Part shown: piece after piece, positions 22,032-31,964 of the stretch
Position numbering within the stretch: position 1 is the stretch's first letter
Layout of the letters: every line of letters starts with the position of its first letter
Notes under the pieces: generated by a model
Seen by the model: only the letters and a program-made list of their open reading frames with translations
The model's database searches: none
Told to the model about the DNA's origin: nothing
Translations under genes and position numbers: made by a program
Source: an uncultured bacterium
GTDB taxonomy: Bacteria > Bacillota_I > Bacilli_A > RFN20 > CAG-826
Direction of reading: 5' to 3'
Assembly: GCA_949299335.1 (NCBI GenBank)
Contig: CASGAD010000006.1
Location: 1-32,101 of the forward strand
DNA: 32,101 bases

Positions 22032-23189
22032 ATGTATAACTTATTAATTTTTGGGGCCAGTGGGAGTATAGGTACACAAACACTTGATGTAATTAAAAAA
22101 CTTAATAATCAGTATAGATTAGTTGCTTTTACTGTTGGTGAAAGAGTTGAAATTATAGATAAAATTATTGAAGAATTTGATAGTGTAAAAGTAATAGCTG
22201 TAAAAAAATATGAAGACTATTTATGCTTTAAAGAAAAATACCCAAAAATTAAATTTTATTGCGGTTCTGCAGGGTTATTAGATGTAATTGATGATAAATC
22301 CATAGAAATTGATGTAGTTGTAAATGCTTTAACTGGCTTTGCAGGACTATTACCTAGTGTCAAAACTTTAGAAAAAGGAAAGGTTTTATGCTTAGCAAAT
22401 AAAGAAAGTTTAGTTGCTGGTGGAGACATAATTTTAAAGTTATTAAAAACTAAAAACGGCAAACTTTATCCGATAGATAGCGAACACGTTGCTATTGCAA
22501 AGTGTTTATATAATAAAAATATCGATGATATAGATAAAATTTTAATTACAGCTAGTGGAGGACCATTTTATTTCACTCCTATAGATGAATTTAAAAATAT
22601 TACTCCTGAAAAAGCTTTAAACCATCCAACTTGGAAAATGGGTAAAAAGATTACTATTGATTCTTCTACAATGATGAATAAAGCCTTTGAAATTGTTGAA
22701 GCCTATTATTTATTCGGAGTAGATATAGATAAAATCGAACCTATTGTTGATAGAGAAAGCAAGGTTCATAGTATGGTCAAATTTAAAAGCGGAGATATCT
22801 ATTTAAATGTTGGACCTAGTGATATGCGTATACCTATATATTACGCTTTAACATTTGGCAAATGCGATAAAGATAAATTTAATGATGTGGAGATAAATAC
22901 CTATACTAATCATCGTTTTTATCCTATGGATTTTGAGAAATTCCCATTAATTAATTACAGTCGTTTGATTTTAGAAAAAAGAGGGAATATGGGAGCAATA
23001 ATTAATGCTGCTAATGAAGAGTGTGTTTATGCATTCTTAGATCATAAGATTAATTATGTTGATATAAAATCAATAATTGATAAAATAATTTCTATGTATC
23101 AATTTATTGATAAACCATCATTAGATGATATTGTTAGAACTGATTATGAAGTCAGGGAACTAGTTAAAAAATATATAGAAAGTAAGTAG
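22032..23189 (+). CDS. dxr: 1-deoxy-D-xylulose 5-phosphate reductoisomerase
   Basis: 385 residues, the family length. NADPH-binding GASGSIGTQTLDVI (8-21), LANKESLVAGG (121-131), metal-binding D149 and E151 in PIDSEHVAIAKCL, ASGGPF, and HPTWKMGKKITIDSSTMMNK with the conserved Lys/His residues. Dxr commits carbon to the MEP pathway for isopentenyl diphosphate, needed for undecaprenyl phosphate and tRNA modification. Its presence separates this organism from mycoplasmas that lack isoprenoid synthesis. No ribosome binding site is clear; the ATG lies next to the cdsA stop, so coupling is likely. Confidence 0.96.
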   Translation: MYNLLIFGASGSIGTQTLDVIKKLNNQYRLVAFTVGERVEIIDKIIEEFDSVKVIAVKKYEDYLCFKEKYPKIKFYCGSAGLLDVIDDKSIEIDVVVNALTGFAGLLPSVKTLEKGKVLCLANKESLVAGGDIILKLLKTKNGKLYPIDSEHVAIAKCLYNKNIDDIDKILITASGGPFYFTPIDEFKNITPEKALNHPTWKMGKKITIDSSTMMNKAFEIVEAYYLFGVDIDKIEPIVDRESKVHSMVKFKSGDIYLNVGPSDMRIPIYYALTFGKCDKDKFNDVEINTYTNHRFYPMDFEKFPLINYSRLILEKRGNMGAIINAANEECVYAFLDHKINYVDIKSIIDKIISMYQFIDKPSLDDIVRTDYEVRELVKKYIESK

Positions 23190-23191
23190 GT

Positions 23192-24766
23192 ATGAACTTA
23201 GTAAACATTTTGATTGATATAGGTGGAACTTTATTATCATTAGTTCTTTTTTTTGTAGCCTTAGGTGTCCTTGTAACTATTCATGAGTTAGGGCATTTTA
23301 TCGCTGCTAAAAGTTTTAAAGTTTATTGTACCGATTTTTCTATAGGTTTTGGACCAAAGATTTTAAAAATTAAAAGAAAAAAAGGTGAAACAACTTACTC
23401 TATTGGTATTTTACCATTAGGTGGATACGTTTCTATGCTTGGAGAGGAAGGAGAGGATAATACTCTTCCTGAAGGAGTGGTAGTACCTGAATCAAGAACT
23501 TTAAATGGCATAAAAAGATGGAAACGAGTAGTCATTATGGCTGCTGGAATTACTATGAATTTTATATTGGCTTATATAATTTTTGTAATTTGTGCCGGTT
23601 GTTTCCCTCAAGTTCAAGTTAATGCTTTTTATGATGTAAATGAATCAGTAGCACAAAAATATTTTATTGATGAAGGACATGAATTTTCTAGTAATGACCA
23701 ATTATATACAAAGCCATTTGTTTTAACTTATAACGAAAACGGCGAAAAAATTTGGGAAGAAGAAGATGGAACTAATTCAAGCGATAATTCTAATACTTTA
23801 AGATTACTTCATAAAGGCTATATTGAATCATCTACAAATCCTGGAAAAAAATATATTGCCTCGCTTTCATATACTTTCACTCAAGGAGTAAATGACACTG
23901 ATATTACAAAAAATATTTATCTTTATGAAACAACTTCTGATGCTTCAATGGATGAATACAATTTCCCAGTATTTGTAGAAAATACAGTAACAAGCTATAC
24001 ATTTACTGATGGTGATATTTTCGAATTACCAGTCATGTATTACAATGCTTTAACTAATGAAGAAGTTACTGATATAAACCAAAGAGTCGAATACGAAACT
24101 GAAGATGGAAAATATAAACTTTATAATGGCACATTAAAGTTAGTAGTTAGTGATGGTGCCTTTGAAAATGTAGGTATTTCATTCCATAAATATAATTACT
24201 GGAATGGGGCTAAATCGTTCCAAGTAGCAGGTGATTTATGGCTTAATTCAACAACTTTAATTTCTAGCGCCTTAGGAAAATTATTTATCGGACAAGGTTG
24301 GGATCAAGTCGGTGGGCCATTAGCTATTTTTACTCAAACAACAACTATTTTAAAAAACAACCCATTCTATTTTTATCTTCAAACTTGGGGAGTAATTAGT
24401 GTCAATTTAGCCTTATTTAATTTATTACCTTTCCCTGGATTAGATGGATGGCAAATTTTAGTAGAAATTGTTGAAGGTAGTGTTAACTTTGCTAAAAAAA
24501 CAACCTTTAAGGCTAAAAATAAAGGTAAGGTTAAAAATAAACCATTAGATGAAAATAGTAGCGAAGAAGCCATTAGTATTTCTGCAAACGAAGTTACAAC
24601 TAATAAAGATGCTAACTTAACTATTGGAGAAAAAAACTCGAATAACGAATATAAAGAATGGAAAATCCCTGCAAAAGTAAAAGGGATTATGAGTTATATT
24701 GGACTTGGGCTCTTATTTGTCCTTATGATTTTTGTCATAATTAAAGATATAATAGGTATTTTATAA
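23192..24766 (+). CDS. rseP: RseP/RasP-type site-2 intramembrane zinc protease
   Basis: 524 residues, about 100 longer than B. subtilis RasP. The first helix contains the zinc motif HELGH (31-35), followed by FSIGFGPKI and GGYVSMLGEEGED. A second helix spans about 116-138. The third catalytic ligand is probably D418 in NLLPFPGLDG. The last helix is at about 504-522. Between helices 2 and 3 the outer domain (about 140-345) does not show clear PDZ motifs. A Lys/Asn/Ser-rich insert at about 430-500 precedes the final helix. The protease cleaves membrane proteins such as anti-sigma factors. The order dxr-rseP-polC lacks the proS found in B. subtilis. Confidence 0.9.
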   Translation: MNLVNILIDIGGTLLSLVLFFVALGVLVTIHELGHFIAAKSFKVYCTDFSIGFGPKILKIKRKKGETTYSIGILPLGGYVSMLGEEGEDNTLPEGVVVPESRTLNGIKRWKRVVIMAAGITMNFILAYIIFVICAGCFPQVQVNAFYDVNESVAQKYFIDEGHEFSSNDQLYTKPFVLTYNENGEKIWEEEDGTNSSDNSNTLRLLHKGYIESSTNPGKKYIASLSYTFTQGVNDTDITKNIYLYETTSDASMDEYNFPVFVENTVTSYTFTDGDIFELPVMYYNALTNEEVTDINQRVEYETEDGKYKLYNGTLKLVVSDGAFENVGISFHKYNYWNGAKSFQVAGDLWLNSTTLISSALGKLFIGQGWDQVGGPLAIFTQTTTILKNNPFYFYLQTWGVISVNLALFNLLPFPGLDGWQILVEIVEGSVNFAKKTTFKAKNKGKVKNKPLDENSSEEAISISANEVTTNKDANLTIGEKNSNNEYKEWKIPAKVKGIMSYIGLGLLFVLMIFVIIKDIIGIL

Positions 24767-24767
24767 T

Positions 24768-27700
24768 ATGACTGATAAGATGATAAGATTCCTTAAATCA
24801 ATAGGAATTGAAAATACAGATGATTTTGATCTTGATTTTATTAGTTGCCAAAAGTCAAAAGTTGACAAAAATTTTTTCATATTTAATGTTAAGAAAGAGT
24901 CTCCTTGGGATTATAGATATTTAGATGAATTTAAAAATAGTTTATGTAATATCAAAACATATAACTATTCTTTTTCTTTTATTTATGAAGATTCTATTAC
25001 TTTATCTAATTTAGAAAAGTTAGTTACAGATGCTTATTTTAATTTAGCCTATGATAAACTAGATTGTATTTTTGATTTAAATAATACAATGCTTTCATTA
25101 ACTTTTTCTAAAAAAGATAAGTATGAGGCGTTTGAAAAAAGCAAAAAGGATATTGATTCCTTATTTCGCTTTATAAATTACCCTTTTACAATTAACACCA
25201 TTTTAAAAGAGGAAACTCAAGAAGAAGAGATTGTAGTAAATGTTGAAGAAGATGTTAAGCAAGAAGAAGATTTAGCTGCTGCTGAAGCATTAAAAGAATT
25301 AGAAAATAACTATAAAAACATGCTTGAAGAAAGAAGGCACCAAGATGTCTTTAAGCGTGGAGGTTATGAATATGTAGATATAGCTAATATTGATAGTAAT
25401 TCTGGAGCTGTAGATTTTAATGGTTATATTTTTGAAAGTGATGTTAAAGATACGAGGAATGGTAAAAAAATCGCAAAAATCGGTGTAGCAAACGAGAGTA
25501 CGACTGCTGCGATCTATGTCACAATTATTGAAAATAAATCATCATTAACAGCCGATTCTTTTAATTCTTTAAAAGTAGGCGCTAATATTAGAATAAAAGG
25601 TAGAGTAGATTTAGATAGATTTAAAAAAGACATTTTTGTAATGTGCCATAACTTTTATATTTTGCCTGAAAGCGAAATGCGTGATGATAAAGCACCAGAA
25701 AAAAGAGTTGAATTACATTTACATACTAAAATGAGTGAAATGGATGCAGTCACTACGATTACTGATTATTGTAAATTAGCTAAACATATGGGACATAAAG
25801 CCATTGCAATTACAGATCATGGTGTTGTTCAAGCGTTCCCTGAAGCACAAGCTGCAGCAAAAAAATATGGCTTAAAAATGCTTTATGGATGTGAATTATA
25901 TTTAATTGACGATTATTTATATGGAGCAAAAGTACCTAGTGATATTCTTTTAAAAGATGCAACTTATGTTTGTTTCGACTTAGAAAGTACTGGATTAAGT
26001 ATTAAATACGATCGAATCACTGAATTTGGTGCGGTCAAAATTAGAAATGGTTTAGTTGTAGATCGATTAGATATTTTAATTAATCCAGAAATGCATATTC
26101 CTGATAAAATTGCTGAGAAAACTAAAATTAATGATGCTCTCGTTAAAGACAAAAAGACTATTAAAGAAGAACTCCCTAGAATTTTAGAGTTTATGAAAGA
26201 TACGATTATTGTCTCTCATAATATTGAGTTCGACTACAATATGTTAAATGAAGCAATGGTCAGAACTGGGTTTGGTAAATTAACACTACCTGCTCTTGAT
26301 ACATTGGCTTTAAGTAGATATTTATTTCCTGAAGCAGCGTATCACTCTTTAGGTAGTTTATGTAAAAGATACGAAATCGATTATGATGCAGAAAGCGCAC
26401 ATAGAGCTGATTACGACGCCGAAGTTTTAGCCAATTGTTGGTTATCAATGCGTACTGTTTTAACTAAAAACAATGCAAATCTCAAGCATAAAGATTTATA
26501 TCAACTTGAAATGGATAAAAGATGTTATAAACATTTAAGAAATTTATACCATGCAACAGTTTTATGTAAAAATAGAGAAGGCCTTAAAGCGCTATATAAA
26601 ATAGTATCTTTTTCTCACGTAGATTATATGGGCTCAAGACCATTAGTTCCTAAAGGATTGTTAAACAAATATAGAGAAAATTTAATTGTTGGAAGTGCAT
26701 GTTTTAATAGCGAAGTTTTTTATTCTTCAACAAATAGAAACTTAGAAGCTTTAAGCGAAGCGATATCTAATTATGATTTTATTGAGATTCAACCTCTTGA
26801 AAACTATTCTTATCTAATAAATATGGATAGTATTCCTAGTGAAGAAATGTTAAAAAGATATCTTTTAGATATTATTGAAGAAGCTAAAAAGCAAAATAAG
26901 ATTATAGTTGCTACTGGAGATTGCCATTATAGAGATCCAAAAGATAAATGTTTTAGAGATGTTTATATTTGTAACCAAGCAGTTGGTGGAGTTTATCATC
27001 CATTAATGTCTTATGCTAGAATTAGAGCTCAAGAAGAAGAAAATCTTTATTTTGAAAATCCAGATCAACATTTTAGATCAACTGATGAAATGTTAGAGTG
27101 CTTTAAGTGGCTTGGAGAAAAAGCTGCTTATGAATATGTAGTTACTAATACAAATAAAATTGCAGATATGTGTGAAGTAATTATTCCTATTCCTGATAAG
27201 CTATTTACTCCAACTATTGATAATTGTGAAAACTTACTAAAAGATTTATGTTTTAAAACTGCAAAAGAACTTTATGGTGATATTTTTAATACAAATGATG
27301 AAGCTAAAATATTTATTAGAGAAAGATTAGAAACTGAACTTGATGGTATTATTTCAAATGGATTCTCTGTTATTTATTATATTGCTCATGAATTAGTTAA
27401 AAAGAGTAATGAAGATGGTTATTTGGTTGGCTCAAGAGGTAGTGTTGGATCGTCTTTTGCTGCAACAATGGCTGGGATCACTGAAGTTAATGCTTTGCCA
27501 CCTCATTATCGCTGCCCACATTGTAAAAAAGTTATTTTTTATAAGGGTGATGATATTAAAAGTGGATATGATCTTCCTGAAAAATATTGTCCAGATTGTG
27601 GAACTAAGATGACTAGTGATGGACAAAATATTCCTTTCCAAACATTCTTAGGATTCCAAGCAGAGAAAGTCCCTGATATTGATTTAAATTTCCCTACAGA

Positions 27701-29138
27701 CTATCAAGCAACAGCTCATCAATATACAAAAGTTTTACTTGGCGCTGATAAGGTTTATAGAGCAGGTACTATTTCTGCTGTTCAATTTAAAACTGCTTAT
27801 GGTTATGTCAGAAAATATTTTGAGATGCATAAGGTTAATTTAAATAATGTTAGAAGCGCCTTAATTGCTGGACTTGCTTATGGATGTCAAGATGTTAAAC
27901 GTACAACAGGTCAACATCCAGGAGGCATAGTTGTTATTCCTAGAGATTATGATGTTTATGATTTTACTCCTGTCCAATATCCAGCAGGAGATGTTGAAGC
28001 AGCTTGGAAAACAACTCATTTTGATTTCCATTCGATTCACGACACTATTTTAAAACTTGATATGTTAGGTCACGTTGATCCTCAAGCTTTAAAAATGATG
28101 AGCGATTTGACTCAAATTGACTGCAGAACCTTACCTTTTAACGATAAAAAAGTGCTTTCATTATTCTCAAGTGATGAAGCGCTAGGAATTAAACATAAAT
28201 ATATGGAACCAGATAACGGAGCAATCGGACTTCCTGAATTTGGTACAAACTTTGTTAGACAAATGTTAAGAGAAACTAAACCTAAAACATTTAGTGATCT
28301 TTTAATTATTAGTGGATTATCTCATGGTACTGATGTTTGGACAAATAATGCCCAAGATATTATTAAAGAAGGAAAAACTGATTTAAGGGGTGTTATCGGA
28401 TGTAGAGATGATATTATGTCCTATTTAATATCTAAAGGAATCCCTGGACATGACTCTTTTGTTATTATGGAAGCGGTACGTAAAGGTAAAAAATTAAAGC
28501 CTGAATGGGAAGATTTAATGAGACAACATAATATCCCTGATTATTATATTGATTCTTGTAATAAAATTAAGTACCTATTCCCAAAAGGTCATGCTTGCGC
28601 ATATGTTATGATGGCTTTAAGAGTTGGATATTATAAGGTTTATTATCCTTTGGCTTATTACGCTACATTCTTTACTCTAAGATGTGAACAATATGATATA
28701 GGTTCAATGATTAAAGGTATTGATGGAATTTATAATAAATTAAAGGAATATGAAGATAGAAGAAAATCAAATAATCCTGAACTTGCCTTATCGAATAAAG
28801 AAGAAGAAATCGAAAAAACATTGATAGTTGCATTAGAAATGGCCGAACGTGGTTTCGTTTTTGAAAACATTGATGTTGAAAGAAGTGATGGTACTAAATT
28901 TATTGTTGATGAGAAAAATCATGGTTTAATTCCACCATTTAAAGTTATCGAAGGATTTGGCGAAAAAGCAGCTGAAGTATTAATTGATGCTAGAAATGAA
29001 AAACCATTTACCTCTAAAGAAGATTTACAAAAAAGAGGCAAATTAAGTGCTGCTACTATGAAGCAACTTGAAAATATTCATGCTTTGGATAATTTAAAAG
29101 AAGATGACAATATCTCTTTATTTGACTTTAACTTTTAA
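24768..29138 (+). CDS. polC: DNA polymerase III alpha subunit, PolC type
   Basis: 1456 residues, the gram-positive replicative polymerase with a built-in proofreading exonuclease. In order: an N-terminal domain (about 1-200), an OB-fold (about 205-305), PHP domain with ELHLHTKMSEMD (from 315), the inserted DnaQ-type exonuclease with D404/E406 in FDLESTGLS, the rest of PHP, then the polymerase with GSRGSVGSSFAATMAG, a Cys4 zinc site (CPHCK...CPDCG, about 908-945), palm residues D970 and D972 in PDIDLNFP, and a C-terminal helix-hairpin-helix region. It starts one base after the rseP stop. No terminator separates it from the tRNA promoter. Confidence 0.98.
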   Translation: MTDKMIRFLKSIGIENTDDFDLDFISCQKSKVDKNFFIFNVKKESPWDYRYLDEFKNSLCNIKTYNYSFSFIYEDSITLSNLEKLVTDAYFNLAYDKLDCIFDLNNTMLSLTFSKKDKYEAFEKSKKDIDSLFRFINYPFTINTILKEETQEEEIVVNVEEDVKQEEDLAAAEALKELENNYKNMLEERRHQDVFKRGGYEYVDIANIDSNSGAVDFNGYIFESDVKDTRNGKKIAKIGVANESTTAAIYVTIIENKSSLTADSFNSLKVGANIRIKGRVDLDRFKKDIFVMCHNFYILPESEMRDDKAPEKRVELHLHTKMSEMDAVTTITDYCKLAKHMGHKAIAITDHGVVQAFPEAQAAAKKYGLKMLYGCELYLIDDYLYGAKVPSDILLKDATYVCFDLESTGLSIKYDRITEFGAVKIRNGLVVDRLDILINPEMHIPDKIAEKTKINDALVKDKKTIKEELPRILEFMKDTIIVSHNIEFDYNMLNEAMVRTGFGKLTLPALDTLALSRYLFPEAAYHSLGSLCKRYEIDYDAESAHRADYDAEVLANCWLSMRTVLTKNNANLKHKDLYQLEMDKRCYKHLRNLYHATVLCKNREGLKALYKIVSFSHVDYMGSRPLVPKGLLNKYRENLIVGSACFNSEVFYSSTNRNLEALSEAISNYDFIEIQPLENYSYLINMDSIPSEEMLKRYLLDIIEEAKKQNKIIVATGDCHYRDPKDKCFRDVYICNQAVGGVYHPLMSYARIRAQEEENLYFENPDQHFRSTDEMLECFKWLGEKAAYEYVVTNTNKIADMCEVIIPIPDKLFTPTIDNCENLLKDLCFKTAKELYGDIFNTNDEAKIFIRERLETELDGIISNGFSVIYYIAHELVKKSNEDGYLVGSRGSVGSSFAATMAGITEVNALPPHYRCPHCKKVIFYKGDDIKSGYDLPEKYCPDCGTKMTSDGQNIPFQTFLGFQAEKVPDIDLNFPTDYQATAHQYTKVLLGADKVYRAGTISAVQFKTAYGYVRKYFEMHKVNLNNVRSALIAGLAYGCQDVKRTTGQHPGGIVVIPRDYDVYDFTPVQYPAGDVEAAWKTTHFDFHSIHDTILKLDMLGHVDPQALKMMSDLTQIDCRTLPFNDKKVLSLFSSDEALGIKHKYMEPDNGAIGLPEFGTNFVRQMLRETKPKTFSDLLIISGLSHGTDVWTNNAQDIIKEGKTDLRGVIGCRDDIMSYLISKGIPGHDSFVIMEAVRKGKKLKPEWEDLMRQHNIPDYYIDSCNKIKYLFPKGHACAYVMMALRVGYYKVYYPLAYYATFFTLRCEQYDIGSMIKGIDGIYNKLKEYEDRRKSNNPELALSNKEEEIEKTLIVALEMAERGFVFENIDVERSDGTKFIVDEKNHGLIPPFKVIEGFGEKAAEVLIDARNEKPFTSKEDLQKRGKLSAATMKQLENIHALDNLKEDDNISLFDFNF

Positions 29139-29155
29139 TCTGTTAAATTTATAAT
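29127..29155 (+). promoter_or_regulatory. Promoter of tRNA-Arg
   Basis: TTTAAC (29127-29132), 17 bases, TATAAT (29150-29155). The -35 box lies in the last codons of polC. Between the promoter and the tRNA, TTAAGTTG (29158-29165) pairs with CAACTTAA (29171-29178) as a small hairpin just before the mature 5' end. Confidence 0.65.
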
Positions 29156-29179
29156 TATTAAGTTGATTTTCAACTTAAC

Positions 29180-29255
29180 GCCCCAATAGCTCAGCGGATA
29201 GAGCAGCAGTTTCCTAAACTGTTGGTCGCAAGTTCGATTCTTGTTTGGGGCTCCA
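29180..29255 (+). tRNA. tRNA-Arg (anticodon CCU)
   Basis: Full cloverleaf: acceptor GCCCCAA (29180-29186) with TTGGGGC (29245-29251), D-stem GCTC/GAGC with A20 in the loop as expected for tRNA-Arg, anticodon arm AGT-TTCCTAA-ACT with anticodon CCT, T-arm CAAG-TTCGATT-CTTG. Discriminator T and an encoded CCA complete it. It reads the codon AGG. Confidence 0.94.
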
Positions 29256-29267
29256 GTTTAAAAAATG

Positions 29268-29306
29268 CCTCTTATTAGATTTAGATCTTTTAAGAGGTTT
29301 TATTTT
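29268..29306 (+). terminator. Terminator after tRNA-Arg
   Basis: CCTCTTA (29268-29274) pairs with TAAGAGG (29291-29297) around a 16-base loop, followed by TTTTATTTT. The gap from here to 29454 is AT-rich with no gene seen. Confidence 0.78.
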
Positions 29307-29454
29307 AGTATTCGAACACGTGTACTAGATTTAGTGCCTTTTTAAAATATAAAATAATTAAGATTTGCAAGGTTTTATTTTGAATTTAAATGAAATCTAC
29401 AAAGAAAATAATTAGATAACAGTATAAAATTTAACTTAAGTAAATAAATTAATG

Positions 29455-29483
29455 TTGAAAGTAATAGTTGAGAATTTTAAAAT
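29455..29483 (+). promoter_or_regulatory. Promoter of the MFS transporter gene
   Basis: TTGAAA (29455-29460), 17 bases, TAAAAT (29478-29483). AAAAGGAAA at 29495-29503 serves as ribosome binding site. Confidence 0.65.
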
Positions 29484-29509
29484 TTTATTATGTTAAAAGG
29501 AAATAGATT

Positions 29510-30901
29510 ATGAAGAACAAACTTACTAAAAAAGAGTTATATTGGATTCTTTATGATGTAGGAAATAGTGCTTTTACAATGATTTCTGTTTCGTTATTTG
29601 CATTATTTTTTACTAATTTAACAGATCTTGCTGGTATTGCCGCTTCAAATTCTGATGCTTATTGGAGTTATGCTGCAAGTATTATTACAGTCATTGCTGT
29701 TTTAATTGGGCCATTTATTGGAACAATCAGCGATAATAAAGGATTTAAAAAACCTCTTTTCTTAATTTTAACCTTAGTCGGCGTAATCGGATGTATTTTA
29801 TTAGGCATTCCTATGAATTTTGTTGGATGGTTAATTTTATTTGTCGTTACAAAAGTTGGCTATAATGGCGCTTTAATGATTTACGATTCAATGTTAGTTG
29901 ATGTTACAACTGAGGATAGGTCAGATAAAGTTTCAGCTTATGGGTATGCTTTTGGCTATATTGGAAGTTTAATACCATTTTTAATTGGAATCGCAATTGT
30001 CGCATTTGGCTTCCAAAGCTATCAAGATCCGTTAAATCCTGAAGCTACTGGAATAGATGCTTCATTAGCGTGTCCATGGGGTTACTTAATTTGTTTTGCC
30101 ATAAATGCTTTATGGTGGCTAGCATTTACTTTACCTTTATTAAAAATTTATAAACAAAATTATTTTGTGCGAATTGATGTTGAGAATAAAAGCAAAACAA
30201 AAGCTACTTTCCACGCAATAGGACAATCTTATAAGCGTGTATGGGAGATGTTTAAATACGCCAAAAAGAATTTAGGAATTTTCTTATTCTTAATTGCCTT
30301 CTTCTTATATATTGATGGAGTCTATTCTATTATCGAACTAGCAATTAAGGTTGCTGAAGGTTTTGGGGTTGATCAAATTTCTTCATTGATTGCCTTAATT
30401 GTCGTTCAAATTATTGCTTGCCCATGTGCGATTTTAATGAGTTATTTGGCTAAGAGATTCGGCAATGAGTTAATGATTTTTATCTCAATTATTGGCTACT
30501 TATTTATTACAGTTTATGCAATATTTATTAATAACAACACTATGTTCTGGGTATTGGCTATTGCTGTAGGTATGTTCCAAGGAGGCATACAATCGTTATC
30601 GAGAAGTTACTTTACTCAAATCATTCCTAAAAATAAATCTGGTGAATTATTCTCTTTATTTGATGCTTTTGGAAAAGGTGCAAGTTTTATAGGAACTTTA
30701 TTATTTGGTATTATTTCTCAAGCAACTGGCAGCAGTAATCTAGGTATCATCCCATTATCTTGTTTAGTCTTCTTAGGCGGTATTGTCTTTATTTACTCAG
30801 TTAAAATAAATCGTAAAAATAAAGATAAGATTGATGAAGAAAATAAGAAAATTAATGAAGATCTAAATATTACAGATTCTACGTTTAAAGACGAAAATTA
30901 G
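29510..30901 (+). CDS. MFS transporter, UMF1/Atg22-like family
   Basis: 463 residues with about 12 hydrophobic helices spread over the protein. The N-terminal WILYDVGNSAFTMISVSLFA matches the UMF1 (Atg22-like) signature (YD.gNSAf), and GTISDNKGFKKPLF in the first cytoplasmic loop is the MFS motif A region. FDAFGKGASFIGTLLFGI in the second half is also typical. The substrate is unknown; Atg22 relatives export amino acids in yeast, but that does not transfer with confidence. The C-terminus is a charged cytoplasmic tail of about 35 residues. It forms a single-gene unit with its own promoter and terminator. Confidence 0.82.
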   Translation: MKNKLTKKELYWILYDVGNSAFTMISVSLFALFFTNLTDLAGIAASNSDAYWSYAASIITVIAVLIGPFIGTISDNKGFKKPLFLILTLVGVIGCILLGIPMNFVGWLILFVVTKVGYNGALMIYDSMLVDVTTEDRSDKVSAYGYAFGYIGSLIPFLIGIAIVAFGFQSYQDPLNPEATGIDASLACPWGYLICFAINALWWLAFTLPLLKIYKQNYFVRIDVENKSKTKATFHAIGQSYKRVWEMFKYAKKNLGIFLFLIAFFLYIDGVYSIIELAIKVAEGFGVDQISSLIALIVVQIIACPCAILMSYLAKRFGNELMIFISIIGYLFITVYAIFINNNTMFWVLAIAVGMFQGGIQSLSRSYFTQIIPKNKSGELFSLFDAFGKGASFIGTLLFGIISQATGSSNLGIIPLSCLVFLGGIVFIYSVKINRKNKDKIDEENKKINEDLNITDSTFKDEN

Positions 30902-30915
30902 TTATGCTAATTAAT

Positions 30916-30950
30916 AAAAATGTATCCGTTAAATGGCGGATACATTTTTT
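30916..30950. terminator. Bidirectional terminator
   Basis: AAAAATGTATCCG (30916-30928) pairs with CGGATACATTTTT (30937-30949) around TTAAATGG. It has A-run and T-run flanks and serves the MFS gene and the convergent minus-strand gene. Confidence 0.9.
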
Positions 30951-30970
30951 AATGATTTAAAGAGTTTAAA

Positions 30971-31897
30971 TTATTTATAAATTAAGTCAAAGTAATGCAT
31001 AGATTCATTAAACTTAATACCATCATGGTTTATTTGATTAAAGTAAGCGTTTAATTTCTCTTCATTAAGATTGCCATTAAAAGCTTCATCAAATAGTTTT
31101 AAGCCATTTGATAAGTCTTTTTTAGCATAGTTCATTAAATCATAAAAAGAATTTGTTCCTTTAGTGGCATTAGTGACAACATCTTTCCGTTCTTTATTTG
31201 AAGTATTTAAGTAATCTAATGATTTATCTATGTTTTTATATTTTGGATGAGACATTGCATTAATTGTGCTATGAGGTATAAACTTATTGAATATAGCTTT
31301 TCTAAGGCCAAAAACTTTTGAATTTATAATTCGATTAACAATTAGCATAGTTTTAACAGAGTGATAATAACTATTCTTTTTAACATTTAGCCTAGACAAA
31401 TGCAAACTCAACTCATACATCATGTTTGATACGAGTTTTAATTCTTTATTTTTATGTTTTAAGATTTTTTTGTAACTTGGATAATCTTTAAAGTGTTCTT
31501 CTAAAATAACATCAACTGTAGTTTCAAAATTTGAGTGATAGAAAGAATAAATTGTTTTTCCTAAAGGAAAGCCGGTTTTATAAAAAATGTAAGGATGACA
31601 AGTTCTATCTAAAATATAATGAGACAATAATCCTTTAGTAAAGTTCATTAAGATTTCTTTTTGAGATGTATTATTAATTTTATTAATGTAATTAATTAAA
31701 AAAGTAAATGATATAAAAGGATCTATTTCATGTAAAAACGTACCATAGCTTCTCACATCCTTAATGTCCTTTTTAAAAGGTGTAGTGTACCCATAATAAA
31801 AGAATGGATCAGGCCCCTGAGTTGCTAAATAAAAAATATTTTTTTGATTAGGAAAGAATTGTTTTACAAATTCATAATGTGTTATTAAACTTGGCAT
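30971..31897 (-). CDS. Zinc-dependent phospholipase C-like protein
   Basis: 308 residues. The N-terminus MPSLITHYEF with H7, then ATQGPDPFFYYG (25-36), H55, SHYILDRTCHPYIFY (91-105 with H92, D96, H100) and FYHSNFETTVDVILEEH (118-134 with H120, E124, D128) fit the metal-binding pattern of the zinc-dependent phospholipase C family (PF00882). Many gut Firmicutes carry such intracellular-looking members of unknown substrate. No signal peptide is visible, so it is probably not a secreted toxin. Like rimM, it has no ribosome binding site and its ATG follows TATAATTAATAT. Confidence 0.75.
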   Translation of the reverse strand: MPSLITHYEFVKQFFPNQKNIFYLATQGPDPFFYYGYTTPFKKDIKDVRSYGTFLHEIDPFISFTFLINYINKINNTSQKEILMNFTKGLLSHYILDRTCHPYIFYKTGFPLGKTIYSFYHSNFETTVDVILEEHFKDYPSYKKILKHKNKELKLVSNMMYELSLHLSRLNVKKNSYYHSVKTMLIVNRIINSKVFGLRKAIFNKFIPHSTINAMSHPKYKNIDKSLDYLNTSNKERKDVVTNATKGTNSFYDLMNYAKKDLSNGLKLFDEAFNGNLNEEKLNAYFNQINHDGIKFNESMHYFDLIYK

Positions 31898-31909
31898 ATA
31901 TTAATTATA
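31895..31909 (-). promoter_or_regulatory. Candidate leaderless promoter/start for the phospholipase-like gene
   Basis: Minus strand TATAATTAATATATG, identical over 15 bases to the rimM start at 8294-8308. The -10 box lies six bases before ATG. The upstream -35 region is only an A/T run. Confidence 0.5.
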
Positions 31910-31933
31910 CACTATTTTAAAAAAATTAAAAAA

Positions 31934-31964
31934 ACGAGTTTTTCATTAAAAATGAAACTTTTTT
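31934..31964. other. Hairpin in the divergent region
   Basis: AGTTTTTCAT and ATGAAACT (about 31937-31958) pair with a two-base bulge around TAAAA. T-runs flank it on both strands (TTTTTT on plus, TTTTTTT on minus), so it resembles a weak bidirectional terminator, although no gene ends here. Confidence 0.4.
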
